Below the pieces are notes generated by a model. That model was not told where the DNA came from. It ran no database searches and saw only the letters and a program-made list of their open reading frames with translations. DNA of 41,394 nucleotides from JAEUMG01 sp046349315. GTDB taxonomy: Bacteria; Pseudomonadota; Alphaproteobacteria; Rhizobiales; Aestuariivirgaceae. Both the position numbers and the translations under genes were made by a program. The stretch is taken from the NCBI GenBank assembly GCA_046349315.1, contig JAXMCQ010000033.1:1-41394 (forward strand), given 5' to 3'. This document shows positions 16,188-24,332 of this stretch, one piece after another (within the stretch, counting starts at the first letter, position 1; the number at the start of each line of letters is the position of its first letter).

Positions 16188-16957
16188 TGAGTGAGGATCG
16201 ACATATCGCCCAAGCTCTGGCGGACGGGCGCAAGTCCGGCGAGAAACTTCCCATCTATCCGGGGCCGACGCCGCGCGACAAGGCGCATGCCTTCACGATC
16301 CAGACCATGGCGCGCGAGCTTCTCGGCTGGGAACGGATCGGCTGGAAATGCGGCTGCACGAGCCTCAGGGCGCAGGAATCGCTTGGCACAGATGCGCCCT
16401 TCCCGGGCTCGCTTTATCGCGAGCGCTTTTTCGAGTCGGGCAGCCATCTCGTGACCCATCCCAGTAATTCGCGGGTGACCGAGCCCGAAATCGCCTTCAC
16501 GATGGCGCGTGATCTGAAACCGCGCGGCAAGGCCTATGATGTGGCCGAGGTGCTGGCGGCAGTGGAATCGGTTCACCCCTCAATCGAGATCGTCAATCCG
16601 CGCTTGCCCAAGGGCTTCGGCGATGTCGTCGAATGGTATATCGCCGACGGGGCGCTGAATGACTCGATCGTTCTCGGCAAACCGGTGAAACCATTGCCGC
16701 GCGAGGCGTATGCGAAATTGCGCGTGCAGGCCCGCCAGAACGGCAAGATCGTGGGCGAGGGGACCGGTGCGGAAGCATTGGGCGGCCCGGAGAATGTCCT
16801 TACCTGGCTCGCCAATGATCTCATCGACAGGGGTCTTTATCTTCGCGCCGGCGATATCATTTCGACAGGGGTTGTGGTTGGTGTGTTCACTTCCAATCTG
16901 GGTGATCGGGTCGAAGCCAACTACGATCACCTCGGCTCGATCTCGGTTCAATTCTAG
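16187..16957 (+). CDS. 2-keto-4-pentenoate hydratase / fumarylacetoacetate hydrolase-like protein
   Basis: A 256-residue protein beginning at the ATG at 16187, which overlaps the SDR stop; a GTG at 16184 is possible but less likely. The segments WKCGCTSLRAQESLGTDAPF and RVTEPEIAFTMARDL, where PEIAF carries the metal-binding Glu of this fold, with VHPSIEIVNPRL, GALNDSIVLG and ENVLTWLANDLIDRGLYLRAGD match the MhpD/HpaH hydratase branch. These enzymes add water to 2-keto-4-enoates from aromatic-ring cleavage or decarboxylate related oxo-acids, using Mg2+. With no ring-cleavage genes nearby the true substrate is unknown. Coupled to the SDR upstream. Confidence 0.85.
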   Translation: MSEDRHIAQALADGRKSGEKLPIYPGPTPRDKAHAFTIQTMARELLGWERIGWKCGCTSLRAQESLGTDAPFPGSLYRERFFESGSHLVTHPSNSRVTEPEIAFTMARDLKPRGKAYDVAEVLAAVESVHPSIEIVNPRLPKGFGDVVEWYIADGALNDSIVLGKPVKPLPREAYAKLRVQARQNGKIVGEGTGAEALGGPENVLTWLANDLIDRGLYLRAGDIISTGVVVGVFTSNLGDRVEANYDHLGSISVQF

Positions 16958-17000
16958 GTTCAGATGGTATGGGACTATCGAGAGTATATATCCTCGTGGT

Positions 17001-17105
17001 GAGGTGCTTCGCCGAAGGCGAAGCCTCGAACCATGAGTAGCATAGATATTGTTGCTCAATTCACCCTTCGAGGCCCGCCTTACGGCGGGCACCTCAGGGT
17101 GAGGG
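17001..17105. repeat. Inverted pair of palindromic intergenic repeats
   Basis: Unit one (about 17001-17027) folds through GAGGTGCTTCGCC and GGCGAAGCCTC. Unit two (about 17066-17105), on the opposite strand, folds through GCCCGCC (17073-17079) and GGCGGGC (17084-17090) with flanking CCTTCGAG and CCTCAGGGTGAGG. Read in the same sense both have the order TGAGGTGC-stem-CCTCGAA, so they are two copies facing each other, separated by an AT-rich spacer. They fill the gap between the hydratase-like gene and the Rrf2 gene and differ in sequence from the pair at 6974-7114. Confidence 0.75.
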
Positions 17106-17118
17106 TGAAGGTGGTCGG

Positions 17119-17589
17119 ATGATTTCGCAACGGGCCCGCTATGCTTTCAAGGCGCTGTTCCGTTTGGCGCGGGCCGGCGTCGGCGAGTCCGTGCAAATCA
17201 AGGATATTTGCGAGGCCGACCAGATTCCGCGGCCGTTTCTTGAGCAGATTCTCCTCGAATTGAAACGTTCCGGATTTCTTGGCAGCCGGCGCGGGAAGGA
17301 AGGCGGCTATTTCCTGCTCCGTGACCCATCGCAGATCACCGTCGCATCGGTGCTGCGGCTTCTGGACGGCCCGTTTGCGCCTTTGCCGTGTCTGTCTAAA
17401 ACCGCCTACCGGCGTTGCGATGACTGCGCCGATGAAGCGGCCTGTGACTTGCGACGTGTGTTCGGAGAAGTCTACGGCAAGATGCTCAATGTGTTTGAGA
17501 CACAGACACTGGCCAGTGCGCTCAAGGACAGTGACCGCAAATCTGGAGCGCGTGGCTCTGCCAAGCAGGCTGTCACGCTTGCCGACTGA
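17119..17589 (+). CDS. Rrf2 family transcriptional regulator with Fe-S-type cysteines
   Basis: A 156-residue Rrf2 protein: winged helix MISQRARYAFKALFRLA, IKDICEADQIPRPFLEQILLELKRSG, and wing SRRGKEGGYFLLRDP. The effector region holds Cys91, Cys100, Cys103 and Cys109 in PCLSKTAYRRCDDCADEAAC, close to the positions used by IscR, NsrR and RirA to hold an Fe-S cluster. The sulfate importer follows on the same strand after a 267-base gap. This suggests control of sulfur assimilation by Fe-S or cysteine status, similar in logic to CymR, but it is an inference. The ATG at 17119 directly follows the repeat pair. Confidence 0.9.
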   Translation: MISQRARYAFKALFRLARAGVGESVQIKDICEADQIPRPFLEQILLELKRSGFLGSRRGKEGGYFLLRDPSQITVASVLRLLDGPFAPLPCLSKTAYRRCDDCADEAACDLRRVFGEVYGKMLNVFETQTLASALKDSDRKSGARGSAKQAVTLAD

Positions 17590-17805
17590 AAGCTGCTGAC
17601 GGCAGCACGCTTCTCTATCCTGCGTTTGGGTCGGCCCAATGGAACTCCGGGCGAGTCTCGCGAATTTCCAGGGCGATGAACATCGTTTCAGCGGAAATCA
17701 GACACTTCTTTTGTCTTTTTTCACTTCTGTGGGACGAGGAAAAAGCTCTGTCTTTTCAGAGGCTTGTCGAGAAAGATTAACGGCGTGTAAATTGATGTTG
17801 ATTTT

Positions 17806-17824
17806 GTTGACTATATAGATCAAC
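17806..17824. promoter_or_regulatory. Dyad in the sulfate importer leader, candidate regulator site
   Basis: The AT-rich leader of the sulfate-binding protein gene contains GTTGA-N9-TCAAC (17806-17810 and 17820-17824) around a TATATA core (17812-17817), about 33 bases upstream of the ATG. Rrf2 proteins bind short AT-rich dyads, so this may be where the upstream Rrf2 protein acts. TATATA could also serve as a -10 box. The rest of the 267-base gap (17590-17856) shows nothing else I can support. Confidence 0.4.
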
Positions 17825-17856
17825 TTAGTGGCCTCTTGCATTAGAGGAGCCATCAT

Positions 17857-18882
17857 ATGAGCCTGCAACCCTCCTTCATTCGTCGATTGACCGGCGCCAT
17901 CGCTGGTGCGTCGCTCATGCTGGCCGCATCCGCTGCGGGTGCGGTTGAGCTGTTGAACGTTTCCTACGATCCGACCCGCGAGTTCTACAAAGCCTTCAAC
18001 GAGGCTTTCGCCGCGGATTGGAAGGCCAAGACCGGCGAAGATGTGACCATCAAGCAATCGCATGGCGGCTCAGGCAAGCAGGCGCGCGCGGTGATCGATG
18101 GGCTCGATGCCGATGTCGTGACCCTCGCTCTCGCCTATGATATCGACCAGGTTGCTGCAAAGACGGGCAAGATCCCCGCCGATTGGCAGGCGCGCCTGCC
18201 GCATAATAGCGCGCCTTATACTTCGACGATCGTATTTCTGGTGCGCGCCGGAAATCCGAAGGGGATCAAGGACTGGGGCGATCTCACGAAGGACGGCGTC
18301 TCGGTCATCACGCCCAATCCCAAGACCTCAGGCGGTGCCCGCTGGAACTATCTTGCCGGCTGGGCCTGGGCGGCAGGCGCCAATAATGATGAAGCCAAGG
18401 CGAAGGAATACATCGCCAATCTTTACCGCAACGTGCCCGTGCTCGACACCGGCGCGCGCGGCTCCACGACCACTTTCGCGCAGCGCGAAATTGGCGACGT
18501 GCTGATCACCTGGGAAAACGAGGCCTATCTCGTTCTCCAGGAATTCGGCGCCGACAAGTTCGAAGTCGTAACGCCCGCAAGTTCGATCCTCGCCGAACCG
18601 CCGGTTGCGCTGGTCGACGGCAATGTTGACGCCAAGGGCACGCGCAAGGTCGCTGAAGCCTATCTCCAGTTCCTCTATGGACCGGAAGGTCAGAAACTTG
18701 CCGCCAAGAACCATTACCGGCCGATCTCGCCGGAGCTTGCCGATCCTGCCGATCTCAAGCAGTTCAAGGAGATCAAGCTCATCACCATCAACGATCCGAT
18801 CTTCGGCGGCTGGAAGAAGGCGCAGGAGACGCATTTTGCGGATGGCGGCTTGTTCGACCAGCTCTACAAGCCGACACAGTGA
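17857..18882 (+). CDS. sbp: Sulfate ABC transporter periplasmic substrate-binding protein
   Basis: A 341-residue precursor with a Sec signal peptide (RRLTGAIAGASLMLAASAAGA, cleaved around residue 27). The mature protein starts VELLNVSYDPTREFYKAFNEAF, the family signature of sulfate/thiosulfate binders. Also seen are QSHGGSGKQARAVIDGLDADVVTLAL and NPKTSGGARWNYLAGWAWA, the loops that bind sulfate through backbone amides and Ser/Trp. GAGGAG lies 8 bases before the ATG. It delivers sulfate to the CysTWA permease encoded directly downstream. Sbp and CysP are hard to separate by sequence; sbp is used for the family. Confidence 0.95.
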   Translation: MSLQPSFIRRLTGAIAGASLMLAASAAGAVELLNVSYDPTREFYKAFNEAFAADWKAKTGEDVTIKQSHGGSGKQARAVIDGLDADVVTLALAYDIDQVAAKTGKIPADWQARLPHNSAPYTSTIVFLVRAGNPKGIKDWGDLTKDGVSVITPNPKTSGGARWNYLAGWAWAAGANNDEAKAKEYIANLYRNVPVLDTGARGSTTTFAQREIGDVLITWENEAYLVLQEFGADKFEVVTPASSILAEPPVALVDGNVDAKGTRKVAEAYLQFLYGPEGQKLAAKNHYRPISPELADPADLKQFKEIKLITINDPIFGGWKKAQETHFADGGLFDQLYKPTQ

Positions 18883-18892
18883 TCGCGGATCG

Positions 18893-19735
18893 ATGTCTCT
18901 AGCGATAGCGCAACGCAGCAGGAGCGTCATACCGGGTTTCGGTATGACGCTCGGCTTCACTTTGACGGCCTTAAGTCTGATCGTGCTCATCCCGCTTGCG
19001 GGGCTAGTGCTGCGGGCGGCGTCGGTCGGGCCGGCTGAGTTCTGGCACCTGGCGACGGATGAGCGGACGCTCTCTGCGCTGACGCTTTCATTCTCGACCG
19101 CCATCGTTGCGGCGGCGATCAATGTCGTCTTCGGGCTCCTCGTGGCCTGGTGTCTCGTTCGCTACCGTTTTCCGGGCTCCGGCATCGTCAATGCGATGGT
19201 CGATCTGCCCTTCGCGCTGCCTACCGCCGTTGCCGGCATTGCGCTCACCGCGATCTACGCGCCCAATGGCTGGGTCGGCCACGTCGCTGCGGCGTTTGGC
19301 TTCAAAATTGCCTTCACACCGCTTGGCATCATCATCGCGCTCGGCTTCATCGGCTTGCCCTTCGTCGTCCGAACCGTCCAGCCGGTGCTCGAGGAGATTG
19401 ATCGCGAGATCGAGGAGGCGGCTGCAACGCTTGGCGCCACACGGTTGCGCACGGCCTTCCAAGTCATCCTGCCGCCGGTTCTGCCGGCGCTCATCACCGG
19501 CTTTGCGCTCGCCTTTGCGCGCGGGGTCGGCGAATACGGCTCCGTCATTTTCATCGCCGGCAACATTCCCGGTGTCTCCGAGATCGCGCCGTTGCTCATC
19601 GTGATCAAGCTCGAAGAGTTCGACTATGGCGGCGCGACGGTCATCGCCACCATCATGCTCGCGGTCTCCTTCGTGATGCTCTTCGCGATCAACGGCCTGC
19701 AGTCCTGGAGCAGCCAGAGGCTCGGTCATGTCTAG
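18893..19735 (+). CDS. cysT: Sulfate ABC transporter permease CysT (CysU)
   Basis: A 280-residue inner-membrane permease starting at the ATG at 18893, 10 bases after sbp; longer readings into sbp are rejected. It has six hydrophobic segments and the EAA loop EEAAATLGATRLRTAFQVILPPVLPALITG that docks the ATPase, followed by FARGVGEYGSVIFIAGN, which is highly conserved in sulfate permeases. The gene ends 8 bases inside cysW. Forms the channel with CysW. Confidence 0.95.
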   Translation: MSLAIAQRSRSVIPGFGMTLGFTLTALSLIVLIPLAGLVLRAASVGPAEFWHLATDERTLSALTLSFSTAIVAAAINVVFGLLVAWCLVRYRFPGSGIVNAMVDLPFALPTAVAGIALTAIYAPNGWVGHVAAAFGFKIAFTPLGIIIALGFIGLPFVVRTVQPVLEEIDREIEEAAATLGATRLRTAFQVILPPVLPALITGFALAFARGVGEYGSVIFIAGNIPGVSEIAPLLIVIKLEEFDYGGATVIATIMLAVSFVMLFAINGLQSWSSQRLGHV

Positions 19736-20600
19736 CATCGCCATTGGCGCACCCATGCCGGCGGCGCGCGGCATGTCCGAATCGAAGCTCGTCCGTCGCG
19801 TGCTGGTTGGGGTCGCGCTTCTGTTCCTCACGCTCTTCCTGCTGCTGCCTCTCATCATGGTGTTCGTTGAGGCTCTGCGGAAAGGTTTCGGCGTTTATCT
19901 CGAGAATCTCGTCGAGCCCGATGCATTGTCAGCAGTCAAATTGACGCTGCTGGTCGCGGCGATTGCGGTGCCGCTCAATGCCGCAATCGGCTTGAGCGCC
20001 GCCTGGGCTATTTCGAAATTCAACTTCCGCGGCAAGCAATTGCTGATCAGCCTGATCGACCTGCCATTCTCAGTTTCGCCGGTCGTCTCCGGTCTCGTCT
20101 ATGTGCTGCTATTCAGCGCTCACTCGCTGATTGGCCCGTATCTGAAAGCAGCCGGGATTGAAATCATCTTCGCGGTACCGGGCATCGTGCTGGCGACAAT
20201 CTTCGTGACCTTTCCCTTTGTTGCGCGCGAACTGATCCCGCTGATGCAGTCGCAGGGCAGTGCCGAAGAAGAGGCGGCGTTGTCGCTCGGCGCGTCGGGC
20301 TGGCGGACATTCTTCACGGTCACCTTGCCGAATGTGAAATGGGCGCTGCTCTATGGCGTGCTCTTGTGTAATGCGCGCGCCATGGGCGAGTTCGGCGCGG
20401 TGTCGGTGGTCTCAGGTCATATACGCGGCTCGACCAATACCATGCCGCTGCATGTCGAGATTCTCTACAATGAGTATAATTTTGTCGGGGCATTTGCGAT
20501 TGCGTCACTGCTCGCTCTGCTCGCACTCGTGACGCTCGTCGCCAAATCGCTGCTCGAAGCGCGATATGGCGAGGAACTCGCGCATCGCATCAAACATTGA
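19728..20600 (+). CDS. cysW: Sulfate ABC transporter permease CysW
   Basis: A 290-residue permease overlapping cysT by 8 bases. It has six membrane segments, the EAA loop EEEAALSLGASGWRTFFTVTLPNVKWALLYG, and the CysW-type CNARAMGEFGAVSVVSGHIRG. The C-terminus LLEARYGEELAHRIKH is usual for CysW. It is the second half of the sulfate/thiosulfate channel; the overlap with cysT supports equal expression of the two subunits. Confidence 0.95.
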   Translation: MSSIAIGAPMPAARGMSESKLVRRVLVGVALLFLTLFLLLPLIMVFVEALRKGFGVYLENLVEPDALSAVKLTLLVAAIAVPLNAAIGLSAAWAISKFNFRGKQLLISLIDLPFSVSPVVSGLVYVLLFSAHSLIGPYLKAAGIEIIFAVPGIVLATIFVTFPFVARELIPLMQSQGSAEEEAALSLGASGWRTFFTVTLPNVKWALLYGVLLCNARAMGEFGAVSVVSGHIRGSTNTMPLHVEILYNEYNFVGAFAIASLLALLALVTLVAKSLLEARYGEELAHRIKH

Positions 20601-20612
20601 GGGGGCAGGAGC

Positions 20613-21740
20613 ATGTCCGTGTCGGTCCACGCCGAACAGATCACCAAGAGCTTCAATGGACATTCCGCATTGCGCGGCGTGAGCCTTGATATTGCGGCGG
20701 GAGAATTGTTGGCGCTCCTCGGCCCCTCGGGATCGGGAAAGACGACCTTGTTGCGCATCATCGCCGGCCTCGATTTCGCCGACAGTGGCAAGGTGCTTTT
20801 CGATGATCTCGACACTTCGGCATTATCCATCCAGGAGCGCAACATCGGCTTCGTCTTCCAGCATTATGCGCTGTTCAAGCATATGCGCGTGTTCGACAAT
20901 ATTGCCTTCGGTTTGCGGGCGAGGCCGCGAAGCCGGCGGCCCGATGCGGCGACGATCCGCAAGAGGGTGATGACGCTTCTCGATCTCGTCCAGCTTTCAG
21001 GCCTCGAGAGCCGCTTCCCCGCCCAGCTTTCCGGCGGTCAAAGGCAGCGCGTGGCGCTGGCTCGCGCACTGGCGATCGAGCCGCGCGTTCTCTTGCTCGA
21101 CGAACCATTCGGCGCGCTCGATGCCAAGGTGCGCAAGGAATTGCGGCGCTGGCTGCGCGAACTGCATGACCGTACCGGCCACACGACGATTTTCGTCACC
21201 CATGACCAGGAAGAGGCCTTGGAACTCGCGGACCGCGTGGCGATCCTCAATGAGGGCAAGATCGAGCAGATCGGCTCGGGCGAAGATCTGCATGTACGGC
21301 CGGCATCTTCCTTCGTGCACCGTTTTGTCGGCGATTCGGTCGAATTGCCGGTCACGGTCGGCGATGGTCAGGCATGGTTCGAGGGCAAATCGGTTTACCC
21401 GATCCATGCCAGCGGTTCGGAGACTGCGACCAGCCTGTTCCTTCACCCGCATGATCTGCATGTCGCTGAGGAGGGGCTGCATACGGTCCCGGCCGTCGTT
21501 GTGGGAACCAGGCGCACCGGAACTGGACGGCGCGCCGATCTGCGGCTCGGGAAGAGCGACCTGCGGGTGAATGTCGCGCTCCCGATCGACGCGTGGGTCA
21601 ATGAAGGCGAAGTCGTTCATGTGCGCATCGGCCATGCCACCGCCTTCACCGACAATGTCGTGCCATTGCCGAAGCTGCGCGGAAGTTCTGTCGCGACCCG
21701 GATAAGCAGCCCGCCGCATCGTCAGCGCTCCAGCCTCTGA
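20613..21740 (+). CDS. cysA: Sulfate/thiosulfate import ATP-binding protein CysA
   Basis: A 375-residue ATPase. Walker A LLGPSGSGKTTLLRIIAGL, Q-loop FVFQHYALFKHMRVFDNIAFGL, signature LSGGQRQRVALARALA, Walker B RVLLLDEPFGALD and switch His in FVTHDQEEALELADR are all intact. The region after residue 240 (FVGDSVELPVTVGDG, LFLHPHDLHV) is the TOBE-type regulatory tail. It powers the CysTW channel. Gene order sbp-cysT-cysW-cysA is complete; an 8-base-arm hairpin overlaps its stop codon. Confidence 0.96.
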   Translation: MSVSVHAEQITKSFNGHSALRGVSLDIAAGELLALLGPSGSGKTTLLRIIAGLDFADSGKVLFDDLDTSALSIQERNIGFVFQHYALFKHMRVFDNIAFGLRARPRSRRPDAATIRKRVMTLLDLVQLSGLESRFPAQLSGGQRQRVALARALAIEPRVLLLDEPFGALDAKVRKELRRWLRELHDRTGHTTIFVTHDQEEALELADRVAILNEGKIEQIGSGEDLHVRPASSFVHRFVGDSVELPVTVGDGQAWFEGKSVYPIHASGSETATSLFLHPHDLHVAEEGLHTVPAVVVGTRRTGTGRRADLRLGKSDLRVNVALPIDAWVNEGEVVHVRIGHATAFTDNVVPLPKLRGSSVATRISSPPHRQRSSL

Positions 21741-21756
21741 CGCTAGTCAGCGTCAG
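21737..21756 (+). terminator. Hairpin at the end of cysA
   Basis: The perfect arms CTGACGCT (21737-21744) and AGCGTCAG (21749-21756) with a four-base loop span the cysA stop codon. There is no T-run behind it, so it may be only a weak or Rho-assisted terminator, or a 3-prime mRNA stabiliser. Confidence 0.4.
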
Positions 21757-21774
21757 GCGTACGCGGTTGCGTAT

Positions 21775-21794
21775 GCTGTGAGCGAATTCACAGC
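21775..21794. promoter_or_regulatory. CRP/FNR-like dyad upstream of the MerR gene
   Basis: The perfect inverted repeat GCTGTGA-N6-TCACAGC matches the classical CRP half-sites TGTGA-N6-TCACA exactly. It lies about 78 bases before the MerR start codon and 35 bases after the cysA stop. It is either an operator for a CRP/FNR-type factor or a second hairpin ending the cysA transcript; no T-run follows, which favours a protein site. Confidence 0.5.
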
Positions 21795-21871
21795 CACCTT
21801 TCGTTCGCGCTAATATTCGGTCGTGTTTGGGACCATGCTTTTTCGGCATTCGGTCTCGGGGAGGACGGCCG

Positions 21872-22297
21872 ATGGATGCTTTAGTCGACGCAAGCCTACT
21901 TGGCCTCGCGCAAGCGAACGGGCCCCAGCGCGACGCCGAGATCGTCGATTTTCTTTTCATTGGCGAGCTGTCGCGGCAGGTCGGAATTTCCCCACGGGCC
22001 ATCCGCTTCTACGAGAAAGAGGGGCTGATCACGCCGGCGCGACATGGGCGGTTCCGCGTCTATCGCAAGTCCGATGAAGCTCGCTTGCGTGCCATTGGTC
22101 GTCTGCGCGCATTGGGATTCCCGATCGCTCTCATTCGCGAGAGCCTCGACCGTTTTCTCAGTCTCGATTCGCCCGACAACCGACAGGAAGTGATTGTGTT
22201 GGTAGAGCGTCATATCGCGACACTGGATCGCCGCCGCACCGAAATCGAAGAAGAGCGAACCCTCGCGCAAGCCCTTCACGCCGAGTTGACGGGGTAA
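21872..22297 (+). CDS. MerR family transcriptional regulator
   Basis: A 141-residue regulator from the ATG at 21872 (MDALVDASLLGLAQ), preferred over an upstream TTG at 21827 because GGGGAGG lies about 8 bases before it. The MerR HTH is FLFIGELSRQVGISPRAIRFYEKEGLITPARHG with RVYRKSDEARLRAIGRLRALGF. A coiled-coil (LVERHIATLDRRRTEIEEERTLAQAL) follows for dimerisation. No metal-binding cysteines are present, so it is not a metal sensor of the MerR/CueR sort. It sits after the sulfate operon but has its own upstream region with a CRP-like dyad. Target genes unknown. Confidence 0.9.
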   Translation: MDALVDASLLGLAQANGPQRDAEIVDFLFIGELSRQVGISPRAIRFYEKEGLITPARHGRFRVYRKSDEARLRAIGRLRALGFPIALIRESLDRFLSLDSPDNRQEVIVLVERHIATLDRRRTEIEEERTLAQALHAELTG

Positions 22298-22308
22298 GAG
22301 CCGCGGCC

Positions 22309-23166
22309 TCAGAAATGTGAGGCCGTGTCGTTGATCATCGACCAGTTTTGCAACAGGCTGAACGGCATCAATTGCGGTGTCGCCAGTTCGTTGCGCGATA
22401 ATATCGACGCCCGCACGATCGGATCGATATCCTTGGAATCGAGTTCGAGAATGCAGCAGCGCGCCAGGGCTTCGCGAAAAGCGAGATTCGTGCCGACATA
22501 TTCCATGGTCACGCGGCTTGACATCGGTCCCCAAGGAGCCATCACCAGTGCGACGCCGACCATGAGGCTATTCGAGTTCGGCATGATTTTCTGGAACGAC
22601 ATGAGGCTGATGTCTCGGAACCCCATGCGGTTCCGGGCGAGAAAGAAAAGCGTGTTCTGCTCCTCGATCACCAGTCCGCGATAGCGGCCCATGTGGTAGT
22701 ATTTGCTGGTCGCGCCCGGCTCGCGCAGCGAGGTGTAGCGCCGGAACTGCGTGTGCCCCTCTTTCTTGTCGACAAAAACCAGAGAGCGGATCGCCTTGTC
22801 TGGATCGCGTGTCCAAGGGTAGTAGGCAAAATAATAGCCGGGCGCGAGGCTCGTCTCCTTGGTGCTCATGATGTCTTCGAGCAGCTTGAAGATGGTGGCG
22901 CTGTCGCCGCTGCGCGCCCGAGCAACAGCCGCGTGATCGCCCAGTGAGGCACGGACAGCTGCGGGTGACTGGAGTAGACTTTCTTCGGTGACACCAAAAT
23001 AAGCGCAGATTTTGCGCAGCGTCGCCGGATTGGGTAGGGTCTGACCCGACAAATACTTGTTGAATTGCTGCCGATTTAAATTTAGCGCCCGACAAATGCC
23101 CGATATAGAGCCCCTCTGCTGGCAGAGGAACTTGAGATTCACGCCCAAATTCTTCGACGGCACCAT
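22309..23166 (-). CDS. XRE-type helix-turn-helix regulator with large C-terminal domain
   Basis: A 285-residue protein starting at the ATG at 23166 (MVPSKNLGVNLKFLCQQRG); the reading to 23229 has no better ribosome site. Residues 5-70 are an HTH: SISGICRALNLNRQQFNKYLSGQTLPNPATLRKICAYFGV. Residues 85-285 form a domain I do not recognise with confidence (APGYYFAYYPWTRDPDKAIRSLVFV, YYHMGRYRGLVIEEQNTLFFLARNR, SRVTMEYVGTNLAFREALARCCI), probably for ligand sensing. It lies downstream of the threonine dehydratase on the same strand, separated by 97 bases that hold a dyad at 23196-23223. Confidence 0.85.
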   Translation of the reverse strand: MVPSKNLGVNLKFLCQQRGSISGICRALNLNRQQFNKYLSGQTLPNPATLRKICAYFGVTEESLLQSPAAVRASLGDHAAVARARSGDSATIFKLLEDIMSTKETSLAPGYYFAYYPWTRDPDKAIRSLVFVDKKEGHTQFRRYTSLREPGATSKYYHMGRYRGLVIEEQNTLFFLARNRMGFRDISLMSFQKIMPNSNSLMVGVALVMAPWGPMSSRVTMEYVGTNLAFREALARCCILELDSKDIDPIVRASILSRNELATPQLMPFSLLQNWSMINDTASHF

Positions 23167-23195
23167 GCGGCTCGCAACTATAGATAGAAAAACTA

Positions 23196-23223
23196 CCGTT
23201 ATCTGTAAGTTATACGGTAACGG
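23196..23223. promoter_or_regulatory. Inverted repeat upstream of the XRE regulator gene
   Basis: CCGTTA (23196-23201) and TAACGG (23218-23223) face each other around a 16-base AT-rich core, with a second imperfect match ACCGTTAT/ATACGGT inside. The dyad is 30-57 bases upstream of the regulator's start codon, a likely place for autoregulation. No other feature explains it. Confidence 0.45.
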
Positions 23224-23262
23224 ATGCACAAGACACGTGCAACGCCCTTTCGCTATCTAGCG

Positions 23263-24228
23263 TCAGGGAGCTGGCGTTCCACCTGCGAGGATGGTGGCAG
23301 CACGGCTCATATCGATATTGCCACCCGACATGATGACCCCGACACGCTTTCCGCCAAGCTTGTCACGCTCCGCTGAAACCGCGGCCAGGGCGATGGCCCC
23401 GGCACCCTCCGCCAGATTGTGGGTCGTGCGATAGAGCGTTCGGACGGCTTCGGCGATCGAAGCCTCCGAAATTGAAACCACGCGATCCGCCCCGGCTTTG
23501 ATAATCGCTAGCGCGTCGGGATCTGGCCCGCGCACCGCCACGCCATCGGCAAAAGTCGCACTGGAATTCGATGGGATAACCCGCCCCGCGGCGAAAGACT
23601 GCGCATAGGCCGGCGCGTTTTCGGCAACCACACCGATGACACGCGTCTTGAGGCCCAGCAGGTCACGCATCTTGATGACGCCACAAATGCCGGAGCCGAG
23701 GCCGATTGGGACGTATACGGCGTCAAGCGCGCCGGCCTCGCGGAACAGCTCCTTGGCATAGGTCGAAACCCCAAGGACGAGTTCCGGCTGAAAGGAAGCG
23801 ACCATATCGAGGCCACGCTCGCCGGCGAGGCGCATCGCTGACTGGCGCGCTTCGTCAAAATCACTCCCGGTCTCGATTAATTCCGCGCCAAGCGCGCGCA
23901 TGGCGGCATTCTTTTCCGGCGAATTGCCCAGAGGAACGACGACAGTCGCGGCGATCCCGTTGCGGCGCGCCGCGAAGGGGATCGACTGGCCGTGATTGCC
24001 GCGCGTCGCGGTGATGACGCCGCGTATCTGGCCGCGTTCCTTGCGCATGTGCATGTGGACGAGCCCGCCGCGGACCTTGAAGGCGCCGACGGGGGTGTGG
24101 TTTTCATGCTTGACCCAGACTTCGCAGCCTATTTCTTGGGCAAGCAATGGCCATGCGTATTGGGGGGTCGGCGGCATCGCGGCATAGACGATGCGTTCAG
24201 CGGTTTCGACGTCAGCGAGGGAAAACAT
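23263..24228 (-). CDS. Threonine/serine dehydratase, PLP-dependent
   Basis: A 321-residue fold-type II PLP enzyme starting at the ATG at 24228. The PLP lysine is K51 in NHTPVGAFKVRGG, the substrate and phosphate loops are TRGNHGQS and GLGSGICGVI, and SGGNID near the end binds the pyridine nitrogen side. There is no C-terminal ACT regulatory domain, so it is a catabolic type (threonine to 2-oxobutyrate, or a related hydroxy-amino acid such as serine or 3-hydroxyaspartate). It is divergent from the PfpI gene across about 100 bases, and the XRE gene follows on its strand. Confidence 0.9.
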   Translation of the reverse strand: MFSLADVETAERIVYAAMPPTPQYAWPLLAQEIGCEVWVKHENHTPVGAFKVRGGLVHMHMRKERGQIRGVITATRGNHGQSIPFAARRNGIAATVVVPLGNSPEKNAAMRALGAELIETGSDFDEARQSAMRLAGERGLDMVASFQPELVLGVSTYAKELFREAGALDAVYVPIGLGSGICGVIKMRDLLGLKTRVIGVVAENAPAYAQSFAAGRVIPSNSSATFADGVAVRGPDPDALAIIKAGADRVVSISEASIAEAVRTLYRTTHNLAEGAGAIALAAVSAERDKLGGKRVGVIMSGGNIDMSRAATILAGGTPAP

Positions 24229-24332
24229 AGTCGCTCGTATCGCACCCGCAGAGCGCCCGTCAACGCCGGTACTGGCCTCATTTGGGCGAGCCGTGCTATG
24301 ACCCCGCGCAACGCCGCAATGGGAGAGCGATG

